From: Centrapalus pauciflorus
Lineage: Eukaryota; Streptophyta; Magnoliopsida; Asterales; Asteraceae
DNA: 64,000 bases
Direction: 5' to 3'
Assembly (NCBI GenBank): GCA_020465985.1
Contig: JAANYP010007576.1
Location: 62,001-126,000 of the forward strand
Positions 52,598 to 64,000 of the stretch are shown here, in pieces. The notes under the pieces are model-generated. The model was not told the DNA's origin. It did no database searches and was given only the letters and a program-made list of their open reading frames with translations. The translations under genes and the position numbers were made by a program. Each line of letters opens with the position of its first letter. Position 1 is the first letter of the stretch.

Positions 52598-54498
52598 CAC
52601 AATGCACGCGCGTGTTGGAAATATATATCGTTTTTGATGTGCCTACGTACGTACGTACTTGTCGTAAATGTGAAATTTGTATTGTAAAAGTTGTCTTAAG
52701 AAAGAATTCATTTACTTGGTATAAGATAGAAACTAATATTGAAATTAAGTTGGTTAATGAATGTATTATAAACATTGGTTCATTCACTAATTAATTTCCT
52801 TAATTTTAAAAAAATAACAATAACACATGATTTTCTGTCTAATTTTATTTAGTTATATATACTCGATCAACATATTTATGGTCTAATAAATGTTTTTAAA
52901 TATGGTCTAATTCATAATATATTATATATATATTTATTCAAATAATTGTTACAAAACCGTTAAAAAATATATTGACCAATTAAAATTAATATATATGGGC
53001 TAGCTAGTCACGTCAGATGAAAATTTAGCTTGAATTATAAAAGATATGACATGCATGTTGCAATCAAATTGAAACGATCGAACGTCCAAACAAAAATTAA
53101 TAAAATAAAAAAATATTCTAACTTGTAAAAATATTTGGTACCCTACAAACTGTAATCAACATATGTTAGAAGTTTATTTTATACAGTTTATCTTAAAAAT
53201 TAATAAAAATACATTTTATTTTATAGTTAATTAAATTGGAAAACATTAACATATATGCATTTCAATGTGTTTTAATTTGGTCATATATTGTTTTTGGGTA
53301 CGTACGTGTTAATTAATTAAGTTTTATCGACACTAATTAAACGTTAATTTGGTTTTGTTCGATCTTGTGATAAATATATATTAGTAAAACGATTCAGTCG
53401 TATGCAAAACTAGTTTCTGAAATCGAAGAAACAGTGAGGAAGATGGTGTTTGAAAGCTATGGAGTGCAGCATTACTATGAATCCCACAATGAATCAATCA
53501 CATATCTTCTCAGACTAATGAAATACAGACCACCGAATGCAAACGAGACTAAAATAGGATCGCTATCTCACACCGACAAGTCCTTCATCACCATACTTGG
53601 CCAAAATCAAGTGAAAGGATTACAAGTTAAAACAAAAGATAACAATGTTTGGATCCCAGTGGAGTATCCTCGTTCATCGACGTCTTTCTTGGTCATGGCA
53701 GGCGATGCTTTCAAGGTATATATATATACCTTTTATAGCATGCGCGATATGATACCATACGTCGACCACTACAAGAAAAGTGTCATTTAATGACACACAA
53801 TTTTAGTAACACAAAAAAAAGTGTCACTATATCTTACTTTTAGTGACACTTATGAAAAAGAGTAGGTATAGAGCAATATTTTACCCACACTTTTTCTAAA
53901 TTAGTGACACAAAAATTTTGTCGCAAAATACTTGAAGCCTATACCCACATACATTTTTAGTCATTATATTTCTATACCCAAAGTGGAGTGGGTATAGATA
54001 TATAGTGACTAAAAATGTATGTGGGTATAGGCCTCAAGTATAAAATTTTTGTGTCAATACTTTAGAAAAAGTGTAGGTAAAACCGTAAAAGATTGCTCTA
54101 TATCTACTTTTTTCATAAGTGTCACTAATAGTAAGATATATGGACATTTTTTTGTGTCACTAAAAACATGTGTCACTACATAAGACTTTTCTTGTAGTTC
54201 TAATTAATATAATATCGATCATGTTTGATTTTATATAACATACGTATAGGCATGGAGTAACGATAGAGTGCACGCTCCTTATCATCGAGTGGTGATAGAA
54301 GAAGGGGAGGAAGATAGATACTCGATCGGGTTATTTACATACTACAAAGGGATGATACAAGTACCAGAAGAGTTAGTTGACGATGAAGAGTCGAGAAAGT
54401 TCAAGTCATTTGATCATTTGGGGTATCTACACTTCTATGACAAAAACTCGTTATTCGACCAAGAATACTCTCACATCAAATCTTATTGTGGTGTGTGA
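52138..54498 (+). CDS. 2-oxoglutarate/Fe(II) dioxygenase, AOP-like
   Basis: A soluble oxidase of the plant 2-ODD family, using 2-oxoglutarate, O2 and Fe(II) to hydroxylate or otherwise oxidise small molecules. Exons 52138-52502, 53385-53715, 54250-54498 give 945 nt, 314 aa, typical for the AOP clade. The Fe ligands are intact: H184 and D186 (SHTDKSF) and H244 (YHRV). The 2-oxoglutarate motif is R255-Y-S257. The split codon between exons 1 and 2 gives FCKTIQSYAK, a clade-typical stretch. The N-terminal IPVFNM (8-13) matches the DIOX_N start. The substrate cannot be told. AOP1-like and deacetoxyvindoline 4-hydroxylase-like labels are common for such genes. The hairpin transposon in intron 2 does not touch the coding sequence. 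Confidence 0.92.
52554..52594. repeat. (TA)n in dioxygenase intron 1
   Basis: About twenty TA units lie in the first intron (52503-53384). Confidence 0.9.
53767..54199. mobile_element. CACTA-type hairpin MITE in dioxygenase intron 2
   Basis: Left end CACTACAAGAAAAGT; right end inverted, AACTACAAGAAAAGT. This is the canonical CACTA terminus with one changed base. Almost the whole 433 bp folds on itself around about 53980, pairing for example 'gtgacacttatgaaaaa' with 'ttttcataagtgtcac' and 'ttttagtca' with 'tgactaaaa'. No clean 3-bp target duplication was seen. It fills most of the 534-bp intron. Confidence 0.8.
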
Positions 54499-54584
54499 TC
54501 GTGATCGATTCGACATCGATCATATCAGCTTTTGTTTTGAACGATCGATGCTTCAAAATGCGTATAATTAGGTTTGGTTTAAGT

Positions 54585-54590
54585 AATAAA
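54585..54590 (+). terminator. poly(A) signal of the dioxygenase gene
   Basis: AATAAA lies 87 bases after the stop codon at 54498, a usual distance for plant 3' ends. Confidence 0.55.
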
Positions 54591-54599
54591 AGGCATGGA

Positions 54600-56269
54600 T
54601 CTGATCTCTTGTAAATCATATCTTGAAGGTTTGTTTTCTACTAAAAAGTATTTTAATAATTAGAATAAATGAAAACGACGTGGGATATGATCGATAGAGT
54701 TTGGAATAAATTATTCAACTCATAAATTGAGTTATACTGTTAGTGATGATCCACATTAATCATGGACATATCTGAGATGGGTACATATATATATAATTAA
54801 TAATATCATTGTCAAATCGAAACTTCAAAAAAAAAAAAAAAAAAAAACAGCTTAATTTGATAAATCATGATAGCGCGCAGATTCATGAATCATCATATGT
54901 TAATTCGTACTTTTAATTTAATTTGATCATCAATTAAGCTTAACACGACGAAATAGTGATTTAAATTAAACATTATATATGTATAATCTTAATTAATCAA
55001 GAGTTAATAACATGCATCAATAATTAATTTTATATATCTTTTTCCAACAACAGATTGATTTTATGATAGGGCTTTGAAATAAAAGTAGTGAATAAAAATT
55101 GTTTTATTTTTCAATTTTCATTTCTCAAACATAAACAAATAAGAGAATTGTTTTCAATTCCATTTCTCTGCTCCTATTTTTTGGTACCAAACACACGCTT
55201 AAGGTGGATTACAACCAATTACTAAAAATAATTAATTTGACTATTAACTACATAATTTATTTGAAATTCATAAAGAAAAAATGTATATCACTTATTCAGA
55301 CCCATTATGATAGTAAATGTCATTTTATTTGATCTCAAAAACACACACAAATCATATAAAGACAATACAGAATGAATCTTAGCTAGCCAGCATTATAATT
55401 CATATTATTCCATGCATCATTAATGACCCTAGCTATATATATTCAATCATAAGTTGTTACTTATGATTGATTAATTAAAAGTGCATTCAGTATGGTTCCA
55501 ATTATATTTTTGCCAATTCATCATCAATTCCAAATAAAAAAAGATTTCATGGTCAATACCATCAAATTTTGTTCATCTCTATCAAAATTTGATTTTCCCC
55601 AATTTAAGCAGTTGGAAGAAATTTCAATCTAAGTTTCAACAAAACATACGTGTGATGGTTTAGTATTGATTCAATAAAATGTATTTTTATTCATCGAGTT
55701 TTGGTTTTTATAGTCTGGTTTCAAATTGAATTGTTACAAAAGTTCATACAATGGAAATTAATGAGTCGAATTGATGGGAATGTAGAAGATACAACACGAC
55801 TTTATATGTGATTAAGTTGACACATAATTAATCACATAACTTTTATATGATTATTACCAAAGAGCAATTACTTGTTAAATAAAAATAATCATATTAGCAT
55901 AATGATGGGCCAATCAGCTAGAATTAGAGAATTGACAAATGCTTGATAATTAAAATGACCCTGCCATATATATGAACCCAGAACAGAAGTACTTAGCTAT
56001 GTATATATACTTACTATTCTAATGGCCTCCATCAGCTGTAAAAAAGCCCAACCCCAACACTTATATTTAAGATGAAATTTAACCCGGCCCATATGATCGG
56101 AAACAACCCAACCCATACCTCACCATAACACAAAAATATCAAGCCCACTCCAAAAACTTATCATATATAAATAAACATTTTCATGTAATAATGCAATCCA
56201 CCATCCGGCCTTTTTAAACTAATTAATGCCAAACAAAACTGTAATGTTTCTACTTTGTAAGTACCTATG
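54600..56269. other. intergenic, no gene recognised
   Basis: AT-rich DNA with an A-run near 54829-54847. Open frames are short and lack recognisable domains. Confidence 0.45.
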
Positions 56270-56419
56270 AATAGTTAGAACATGTAAATGTACGTGAAAT
56301 TTACATATAATCGTTATAATGTTAATTAAAACATGTTTATGTAAAAAAATTTCAAAAAAGTTTTTTTTAATGTGGCACCTTCTGGTGCGCTGCATAATGA
56401 GTGGTACTCACTCGAACCA
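56270..56419. mobile_element. right half of the GGTTC TIR family
   Basis: It ends 'ggtgcgctgcataatgagtg', then 'gtactcactcgaacc', and is preceded by 'aaacatgtttatg' and A-rich words. These match the right half of 9537-9878. The left end is missing. It lies about 8 bp from a TA tract (about 56427-56446). Confidence 0.6.
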
Positions 56420-56991
56420 TATTCAATATATATATATATATATATACATGCTCCAATTCTATACATGCACACACAAACATATATGGCCATGAATGATGCC
56501 ACATAAAAAGACAAACACAATAAAGAAAAATCTATTAGTATTAAGTAAACGTACTCTCATTTTCAATTGGGTCCGTCCCATCAAACCCACCCGTTTCCAT
56601 CCATCCACTAAAACACACATCTTGGATTAACTCCCAACACACGTACGACGTTTGCATGTTTGTTTACCTTTTAATTAACGATGACAGGTAATTAATTTAA
56701 TATTAAACATGTGAACAAAACTATTTAATTAAAAATGGATTTAATAACTTTTATAGAGTTAATGGGAGGTCTTTCACTCTTCTCTCAATCGCTTCTTGAT
56801 CATTATAATGTTGGTGACAAGCCTGACCAAAAGAAATACAATTACATTGCCTTGTTGGAAAAAAAAAAATACAAAAACAATAAAAATAAATTGCAAGAAA
56901 TTAAAGCAATCCTATTTTGACCGTTAAACCTAACATTTTAATTCTAGATCATGCATTGTTAATTGTTTGAAGTGACACTTGAACCAATAAC

Positions 56992-57841
56992 CAGGGCCGT
57001 CTCTTAAATTTCTGAGACCCTGTACAATAATCATAGAAGTGGCCCTTTGAATATATTCATAAAGTATACCAATATGATAAAAATTACTATAAACATCCAA
57101 GATATTAAAAACGACGACTAATTAAAACTTGTTTTACCATTAATTAGACTTTTAGGTTTCAAGATACATACCTCAGGAGGTGGCCTCGTGACAAGAAGGA
57201 TGAACAGAAATTTGCTATGATGCTATTCCAGACTTCCAGTAGCAAATAACAATTCCAGTAGAATAAATGAGAAATTACAAATTGCAATTGATTAATTTGA
57301 ATTTTTGCTTTTCTTTGACCAGATGAGGACTCACGAGGATAGAATTATAGAAATCAATTTTGATCTTGTTATCTATTTATCAATGTTTGAACTGAACATT
57401 GAACTTACAAACAAAAGTAGAAAACCGTTGAACCTATGGCTCTGTGTGGTGCGACGTGCGGCTGTGCAAGCCCTTCGAAAACCCAAGAGCCTCCTGCCTC
57501 TGTCCAATCGTTCCATAGCCTTCGTTTGCAAGCCCTTCGAAAACCCAATCGCCGCCCTCGTTGAACTCAATCGTAGGTAATAGGGTTTAATTCGGCGAAT
57601 TGATTTTTGCGGATGATTGAATTTTTGGCGATGATGTCTCTGCACTCTGCAGTCCGTCACTCTTCTTAAAGTCTATTTGAGGGCTTGAGGGTTTCAGGCT
57701 TTGGCGTTTTATTGTGCTAATCATTCATGGGCCAACTTACATATATGATATGTATACACACACATGGATAAATTCTGAGGCCCTAATATATTTGAGGCCC
57801 TGGTCAAGAGCCCACTTTGCCCCTCCCTTTCACCGGGCCTG
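56992..57841. mobile_element. hAT element with GC-rich cargo
   Basis: Perfect 8-bp duplications (ccaataac) lie at 56984-56991 and 57842-57849. The ends are CAGGGCCG on the left and, inverted, CAGGCCCG on the right, with 'aggccct' words near both. A GC-rich segment at about 57440-57590 contains the direct repeat 'gcaagcccttcgaaaaccca' twice and is unlike the flanks. No transposase. Confidence 0.85.
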
Positions 57842-57910
57842 CCAATAACCATACTACCGCTAAATCAGATACTTAAAATACTGAAGTGTCATTACAAGAT
57901 CTGAAATGAT

Positions 57911-58308
57911 GGGAGAATTGCTCAAAATAACAATCACCTTTTCTCTTTATTTCTTATTATAACAATCTCGTAAATTTTGTCCCAAGTAATGGACTAATGG
58001 AACCAACTTATGGTTTAGATCCGATTATAGCATTTAACCGGTAAATAGGTAGGTTGTAATTTCAAAAACAATATATTAAATGGTAAAAAATAAAACCCAT
58101 TGACACAATAAGAAAAAAAAGTAGGTTGTTATTTCAAACAATAAACACTATATATAACCATTTTTTTACCGGTTAATTTTTGTTGTTTACCGGTTAAATG
58201 CTATAATCGGAAATGAACTAATAGTTGGTTTCTTTATTTAGTACAAAATTTACGAGATTGCTATAATAAGAAAAAAAAAGTTACTTGTTATATTAAGCAA
58301 TTCTCCCC
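57911..58308. mobile_element. MULE foldback MITE
   Basis: Perfect 9-bp duplications (tgaaatgat) lie at 57902-57910 and 58309-58317. The arms share GGGAGAATTGCT and 'caatctcgtaaattttg' in opposite orientation, plus 'accggttaaatgctataatc' near the middle. It folds over most of its length. Confidence 0.88.
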
Positions 58309-58317
58309 TGAAATGAT

Positions 58318-59739
58318 AACATAGTTTAACCATAGTACATCATAATCAAATGTTTTTCTTTTGGGAATAGTCTAATACCAAAAATAGAATTTTGATGAAA
58401 CTATCGTGACTTTTATTGCAATTTATCCAAATAAAAGAAAAAAGAGAAAGCATTAAATGAATCTCTCGCTCGTCTCATTATATCCATTTCTTTCTTTTGT
58501 TTCCTTTTTAAAATTCTAATATCTTTATCTTTTTCTACTTTCGAATTTGCTACTTTCCAACTTAATTGAATTCTTTCTCTTTTCACTACACTATGGCACC
58601 TCTTGTAACATAAATACTAAAATGTTATGAATTTAAGATGTTATCCAAAATGAAAATTGTTTTTCAATTACAATTTTTTTTAAATGACGATGATTTTATT
58701 ACTAATATCTAGCTGCTTTTTTTTTTGAATAGCTAAATTTAAAAAAAAAAACAGTGTTTATTTAAGAACATCTCAAATTTACAACATTTTAGCAACTTAA
58801 TTAACTTTAGTAATGATAGGATACCTCACATAATGATCATAGGCAAATTGGCTATATATCTCACCTCAACAGTCACATGAAAGACATCTCACAAGGGTCG
58901 GACCCTATACACATGCAATTACCTATTGCCAACAGTTGCTAGACGTACACTTTAGAGACTGTCGACGTTTAACCTTTTGCATCGGATTAATTTGCGATGG
59001 GTAATTAATTTTGTGACGGATTTGTGGTCGTATTTTTGGTTAACTTTCTTTTTTGTTTTGAAATATTATTACACATCTAATTATTTATTTTTCTTGGAAA
59101 TCAGTTGAATACGAGTCATTACTGGTGACATATTTCACTGTCAAATAATCTACTGGCAACTACAAATCTGAAGCAAATTATTTCGTCGGGAAATAGACCA
59201 ATATTAATTTGCGAATAATCTAGGAATCGAATAAGCAAATGGCATAGTTAAGTCCAAAAGCACTAAAAAAATAATAGATTGATGACTTCCTTAAAAGAAA
59301 TGGAAATAAAAGGATTGAATGAAAATTTTATATTCTCTATATACATTTTAAACGAAAAAAATAAATAAATGAAAATTGAAAATATATGGACGCCAAATCA
59401 ATTCCTTCTAAATGTGAGAAGAAAGAGATCATTTTCTCTAAAATCTTTTAACATTCTATCCTCGTTTATTCCCTCTGTGTGTATATATACATATCGGTGT
59501 GTGTGAAAGTGAGTGTGTACCTCATTTTCTCTAAAATCTTAACATTCTATCCTTGTGAATTTTTAAAATTTTTATACGTACTTTGTTTGAAAAAAAAGTT
59601 TTTATTAGATTTACGTAATTTTATATATATTTTTGTTCAGTTAAATTGAAAATCTAAATGGCTCGTTCTTTCATCCATTCAACAAAAATTAAAAAGTGAA
59701 ATAATTCACCCTTTTTTCTATCAAAAGAATTTATAGATA
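58318..59739. other. intergenic, possible decayed foldback
   Basis: An imperfect inverted repeat joins about 58615 (actaaaatgttatgaattt) and about 58790 (aaatttacaacattttagc). A duplicated 'cattttctctaaaatctt' occurs near 59431 and 59524. No gene was found. Confidence 0.4.
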
Positions 59740-60120
59740 GATTAATTGTTTTTACGTTCGGTTAAACAAAAAATCAGAGTTCGTCGTTTTTCCCGAGTGA
59801 AAACATGTAAATTAAATCAGTTGGCGTTATTTTCGATCGTTTAAATTTAATATGGTTCATCATTTTTTCTTATTAAAAATATTTAAAACTAACATGGTTA
59901 GTCGTTTTTTTCGTTTGGTTAAATAAAAAACCGATTTGTTAAATGTTTTTTTCCGATAAAAAACATTAAAAATAGATCAAACGGTTGAATCTTCCGTTTG
60001 ATTAAATTAAAAGCCGAAAAGGTTCGTTGCTTTTCTCGAGCGAAAACATTTAAAATTGAAACGAAAAACCATTTTATTTTTTCTAACAAAATGGTTAACC
60101 TAATGGAAAAAAATAACAAA
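59740..60120. repeat. degenerate tandem array, unit about 110 bp
   Basis: Four or so diverged copies of a unit with 'ggttcgtcgtttttcc', 'gagtgaaaacattta' and 'cggttaaa' words follow one another. Divergence is high, so the exact copy number is uncertain. Confidence 0.5.
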
Positions 60121-60534
60121 TCAAATCTAATTTAAGTATTTTCAACTAGAAAAAATAAATAACCATTTCAATTTTCGATTTAACAAATGTAAAAAAAAAA
60201 AATCCAAACAATCTAATTTTTAAGGTTGCGTTTAGTTGATGAAAATTTCCATTATACTTTTCAAAACAAATGAAATCTTGTTTACTTTACAACATTTTCA
60301 TTTCACTTTTTAAAATATTAATTTTCATACTCTCCCTCTTACTTTTCTATCACCTATCCTATTTTTCTTATTTTATAATCTCCCATCTTATTTTTCTTAA
60401 AACTAAAACTTAATCATCTAAATTTTTTTTCACTTTTTATAGAATCCTTATTTTTTTTCCTGAAAACTAAAACTTGAAAACTGAAATCGAAAAATGATCA
60501 GTTTCATTAACTAAAAGCAACCTAATGTTTTAGG

Positions 60535-61012
60535 AAATTTGTGCAGAAAACCTCTAATTTGAATCATTTTTGGGATTAAAATCTTCAATCATTTTTCATC
60601 ATACAAAAAACCTCAATTGACTAAAACTTATCAAAATAATGTTATTTTTCCTAAAAAAAAAAAAAGGACTAGCAACTTGTGAACCAATTGCAATCTGCTG
60701 ACCAACCAATCATCTCCAACAAATGTTCTCTCCAGTAAACTCACTTATCTGTGTTTTATTATTCAAATCCACATTTTTTTGTTGATTTTTTTTTTTCAAA
60801 TCTATATTTTTGTTGGAATTTACTTTTTCGTTGAAATTCCGGTGGTCACTGGTGGTTTGTTGACGTTGGTCTGTGACTTTCAGCCGATTACAACAGGTAA
60901 TATCTCATTTCTGTAAGATTTTACAGGTTAGGAGTTCTTTGTGCAATGAAAAATAGTTGGAGGTTGTAATTTCAAAAATGGTCAAACTTGAGAGTTTTTT
61001 ACACAAATATCT
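60535..61012. mobile_element. foldback element, diverged arms
   Basis: The left arm (aaatttgtgcagaaaacctc) and right arm (inverted: atatttgtgtaaaaaactct) match loosely. They continue through 'catttttgggattaaaatct' against 'catttttgaaattacaacct'. No target duplication was identified. Confidence 0.55.
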
Positions 61013-61117
61013 CAAGAAAAAATGATGAACCATTCCGATCTCCACTTTAATGAAACGAAAAAAAAGACGAACCAATTTAATTCAAAAAATTTTCATCCAA
61101 AAAAATGTATATGTGTG

Positions 61118-61649
61118 TAAGGGTGTTATTCGGGCGGGTTAATTGAGTATTGGGTTATTCGGGTTTGAGTGTGTGGGTTAACTAACCGAACCCGAACCAA
61201 ATAAGGAAATGAGTTAATCAGTTTCGGGTTAAATGGGTATCGGGTTATTCAGTTTGGGTTAAATGAGTTATTCGGTTTTGGTATAAAAAATGAAATCATC
61301 AACAAAGTAATTTAAATGGGTTAAATGAGTTGGATAATTTGGGTAAAACGGGTTAAATGGTTGGAGTATCAAAAATGGGTATTTACATATTTACATTCTA
61401 TATATAAACAATACTAGTTAAAATTATAAACAAATAAAAAAAATGAAAAAATATGTATTAAACGGGTTATTCAGGTTATTTGGGTAACCGAATAAACATG
61501 AATCCTATCCGTAAACCGAACCGAATTACTTATTCGGGTACCATTTAACCCGAATAAGGAACCCGAAAAGCGAATAACCCGACCCATTTAATCCGATTAC
61601 GGTTCGGTTCGGGTGGGTTATTGGGGTTCGGTTATTTTGCACACCCCTA
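61118..61649. mobile_element. hAT MITE with GGGTTATTCGG interior
   Basis: The ends are TAAGGGTGTTATTCGG and, inverted, TAGGGGTGTGCAAAATAACC. The flanking 8-bp words (tatgtgtg / tgtgtgtg) nearly match. The interior repeats 'gggttattcgggt' and 'cgggttaaatgggt' in both orientations. Confidence 0.75.
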
Positions 61650-62262
61650 TGTGTGTGTAGGAAAGCCGTCATACGTCAATTTAGGAAGCCACAAGGACCT
61701 TTCTGTATAAATGTCTGAAACCACAGAGACTTTAAATGTAGGAAACCACAAAGACCTTTTTGTAATTATTTTTTCTTAAACTACAAGGACCTTTCCGCAA
61801 TTTGCAAAAAGCACCAAAACGATGTGTTTCACTACCATAAATGTATGTTCTTGTAATAGTAATGACGTGTCTATAATAGTGTGTATGTATTTATCATATT
61901 TTATGTTTGAAGAAGGATGCTTGAAATATTAAATTATTGCATAAATAGAATCCAATGATCGTTCTTATGCCTTATTCTAAATACATCTAGATTAATGTGA
62001 ACCACCAATCACAATCAAGTGATGAACTCACTTGGGACCTTGAAATTATTAAGAGTACGAAGCACAAATGGTCATGAAATTCCAAAATTCAAACCTAATG
62101 CCAATTGGATTTATTATCAACCTTATTATTTGTTTGGTTTCTCTTGGTAGTAGGTGTCTTCCAATTTTATTATTCTTTTTCCAATAATTTCTTATATTAT
62201 TTAGTCATATGCTATTTGGGTAAATCAAGATCGACAAGGTACCATCATATATATTGACACTG
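61650..62262. other. intergenic with short tandem words
   Basis: The segment 61670-61800 has three imperfect copies of a roughly 45-bp unit containing 'accacaaggacctttctgta'. No gene was recognised. Confidence 0.45.
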
Positions 62263-62277
62263 AACATCACTCTAAAT

Positions 62278-62441
62278 TTTTTTAGAACGACAAACTAACC
62301 TACTTCTACTTCTAAACTACTCCGTTGCCCGACTTCAGAACTTACTTCCACCACCTAAATTCCAACTTGCCTTCGACGAGAGTCGAACCCGTGACCTCAC
62401 ACTTACATCACACCCCTATTACCAAATGAGCTAAACTTCAA
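62278..62441 (-). mobile_element. tRNA-derived SINE with perfect target duplication
   Basis: Read on the minus strand, it begins TGAAGTTTAGCTCATTTGG (A box TAGCTCATTTGG) and has the B box GGTTCGACTC about 45 bp on. It runs to a short A-tail (CTAAAAAAA). Perfect 15-bp duplications (aacatcactctaaat) lie at 62263-62277 and 62442-62456. Length is 164 bp. This is a complete, fairly young insertion. Confidence 0.9.
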
Positions 62442-62456
62442 AACATCACTCTAAAT

Positions 62457-63796
62457 GAAATATCTTTTAACTATTTATACATATACGTATGAATCTATAA
62501 GTATCAATATATAACATTGCATTTTCGAATTTGAAAAAAAAAATGAAACTGAGAAAATAGAGAAGAGAAAAGAAAAAAAGAAAGAAAAAGAAAGATAAAA
62601 ATACAATTTTTGTTTGTGCTCTTAAATTGGAAAAAGGGAATGGGAGAAGATAGAATTTTCACATACTCGAATGGAAGAAGGGACATGAAAAACAAAGTTG
62701 TATTTTTATTATTATTTGCTTACAATGTCTTTTTATTGTTTCTTGTAACGGTAATTTTATCAAAAGATAATATAAGTGTTTTTTTTCTTTTCCTTTTTAT
62801 TCATATTCGAAAAATTGAAAAAGATTTGCTAGCAAAGCGTCTTCCCACTATGCTTCCCATTTTTCGATATAATAATTTATTATATAAATTACAAAAATAA
62901 CAAGGACATTTATTACAAATAAACAACGTATGAAAGAAGAAGAAGAAAAAGATTGATGATGTAAAAGAAAAGAGTATAAGAAAACAAATTCCATTATATT
63001 CTTTTTTTTTTTATCTTTTAAACATTTAACAAAAAATATGACCTTATATTTAGTACAAAAATGTTACTTTTTTAACCCTTAATTTTTTTAATCTAATTGA
63101 TGAGCTTAGTTCCATGCGATTACATAAATATTGAAGTCAACAATGATTACACACACACAAATACATACAGTAACCCATTGATTCATAAATATAACAAAAA
63201 TCAATTATATGATTCTGTGACAGATTGAGAGATTTCAAGATTCAAGAAATCAAAATAAAGAAAACACAAATCCATATTCGTACTAGACACCCAAATTAAA
63301 ATAAACATTAAACCTATACATTTTGAAACAGAAAACTTTCAAACCACGAACATTCGAACCTGATGCTTTGATCGATGTTTTATGATCTCATATCTCTAGA
63401 TGGTGGAATTTGGCATTCAGTACAACAATGAGTTCCAAAGGCTGTTGCGGTTCTTTAATTCCCCTAGTCACCGATGTGTTGGTGTTTCTCTTTTGGAGGT
63501 CGTCATATTTGTATTGTTTAGAAATTTTCATGATTATGTTGTTTTCAAGTCCAAAATCATCATATTATATAAATTAAGTAAGCATATCCTTGAGCCATTT
63601 CAATTCCTTCTTGTGAATTAGAAATAATGCAATTTCTCATTATTTTGGTGGAAATGGATCTCCAATCCAAGATATGATCGACAATAAAGCTAAAAAGCAG
63701 AAGGTCTCCTTGGTGTCTTATGGGCTGATCGATTGTTGCTCTTTAGGATGTATTTTTCGTAGTTGTTGCTCCCTTTTTTCATTCGGATTTAGGTCT
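62457..63796. other. intergenic, no gene recognised
   Basis: Purine-rich AT DNA (for example 62526-62600). Short open frames at 62610-62900 and 63400-63621 show no domain and no homologous exon structure. Confidence 0.45.
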
Positions 63797-63800
63797 TCAT

Positions 63801-63876
<76 letters not shown>
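63797..63876. repeat. (TA)n microsatellite
   Basis: About 39 uninterrupted TA units. Confidence 0.95.
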
Positions 63877-63878
<2 letters not shown>

Positions 63879-64000
63879 GACGTCCTTGTTAATTAATGAT
63901 ATAATTGGAATCTCCAGGATCGACAAACAACCCAATGAATAATCATGATAATTGAAATTGAATACTTAAATTAGAATTAAGCACATCCACACTAAAGCAA

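Noticed and set aside
62376..62441. A tRNA gene on the minus strand
   Set aside because: A and B boxes are present, but the cloverleaf is not complete and the sequence continues as a SINE body with an A-tail and 15-bp duplications.

Overview
This is a stretch of AT-rich plant nuclear DNA, most likely from a eudicot. Five multi-exon genes with GT-AG introns are separated by transposon-rich intergenic DNA and long (TA)n microsatellites. An Asteraceae-like origin is possible but cannot be shown from sequence alone. I rebuilt the exons by hand from splice sites and codon phase. Every model closes to an exact multiple of three at the length expected for its family.

Layout. (1) 1-4.25 kb: intergenic, with nested MITEs (small non-autonomous DNA transposons) and a 56-bp tandem repeat. 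(2) 4256-7719, minus: NSE3, the MAGE-domain subunit of the SMC5/6 complex (234 aa), with a 5' leader exon near 8.2-8.4 kb that carries a small upstream ORF. (3) 8.4-10.9 kb: AT-rich, with terminal-inverted-repeat (TIR) elements around a (CATA)n repeat. (4) 10924-18695, minus: mitochondrial elongation factor G (20 exons, 753 aa). (5) A 343-bp head-to-head interval that probably works as a bidirectional promoter. (6) 19039-24633, plus: nucleoporin NUP62 (9 exons, 719 aa), with one GC-AG intron. (7) 24.6-33.1 kb: a transposon graveyard with Mutator-like (MULE) foldbacks, a hAT MITE, Helitron-like pieces, a 1.75-kb solo LTR and a Harbinger-like insertion. (8) 33174-46027, plus: the SNF2 remodeler CHR10/ALC1-like (16 exons, 879 aa), with an 8-nt microexon inside the ATP-binding motif. 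(9) 46-52 kb: intergenic, with a 1.4-kb TIR element sitting between two (TA)n tracts. (10) 52138-54498, plus: an AOP-like 2-oxoglutarate/Fe(II) dioxygenase (3 exons, 314 aa), with a CACTA-type hairpin MITE in intron 2. (11) 54.5-64 kb: no gene found. It holds a hAT element, MULE foldbacks, a tRNA-derived SINE and AT repeats.

The genes do not form one pathway. Four are housekeeping: genome maintenance (NSE3), organelle translation (mEF-G), nuclear pore (NUP62) and chromatin remodeling (CHR10). The dioxygenase is the only gene suggestive of specialised metabolism. mEF-G, NUP62 and CHR10 also lie close together in Arabidopsis (around At2g44980-At2g45030, from memory), so their grouping is probably ancestral synteny. 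I found no clearly new biological system. The most unusual items are the 8-nt microexon, the hairpin MITE in the dioxygenase intron, and a family of TIR elements that abut microsatellites, one of which may carry a small gene.
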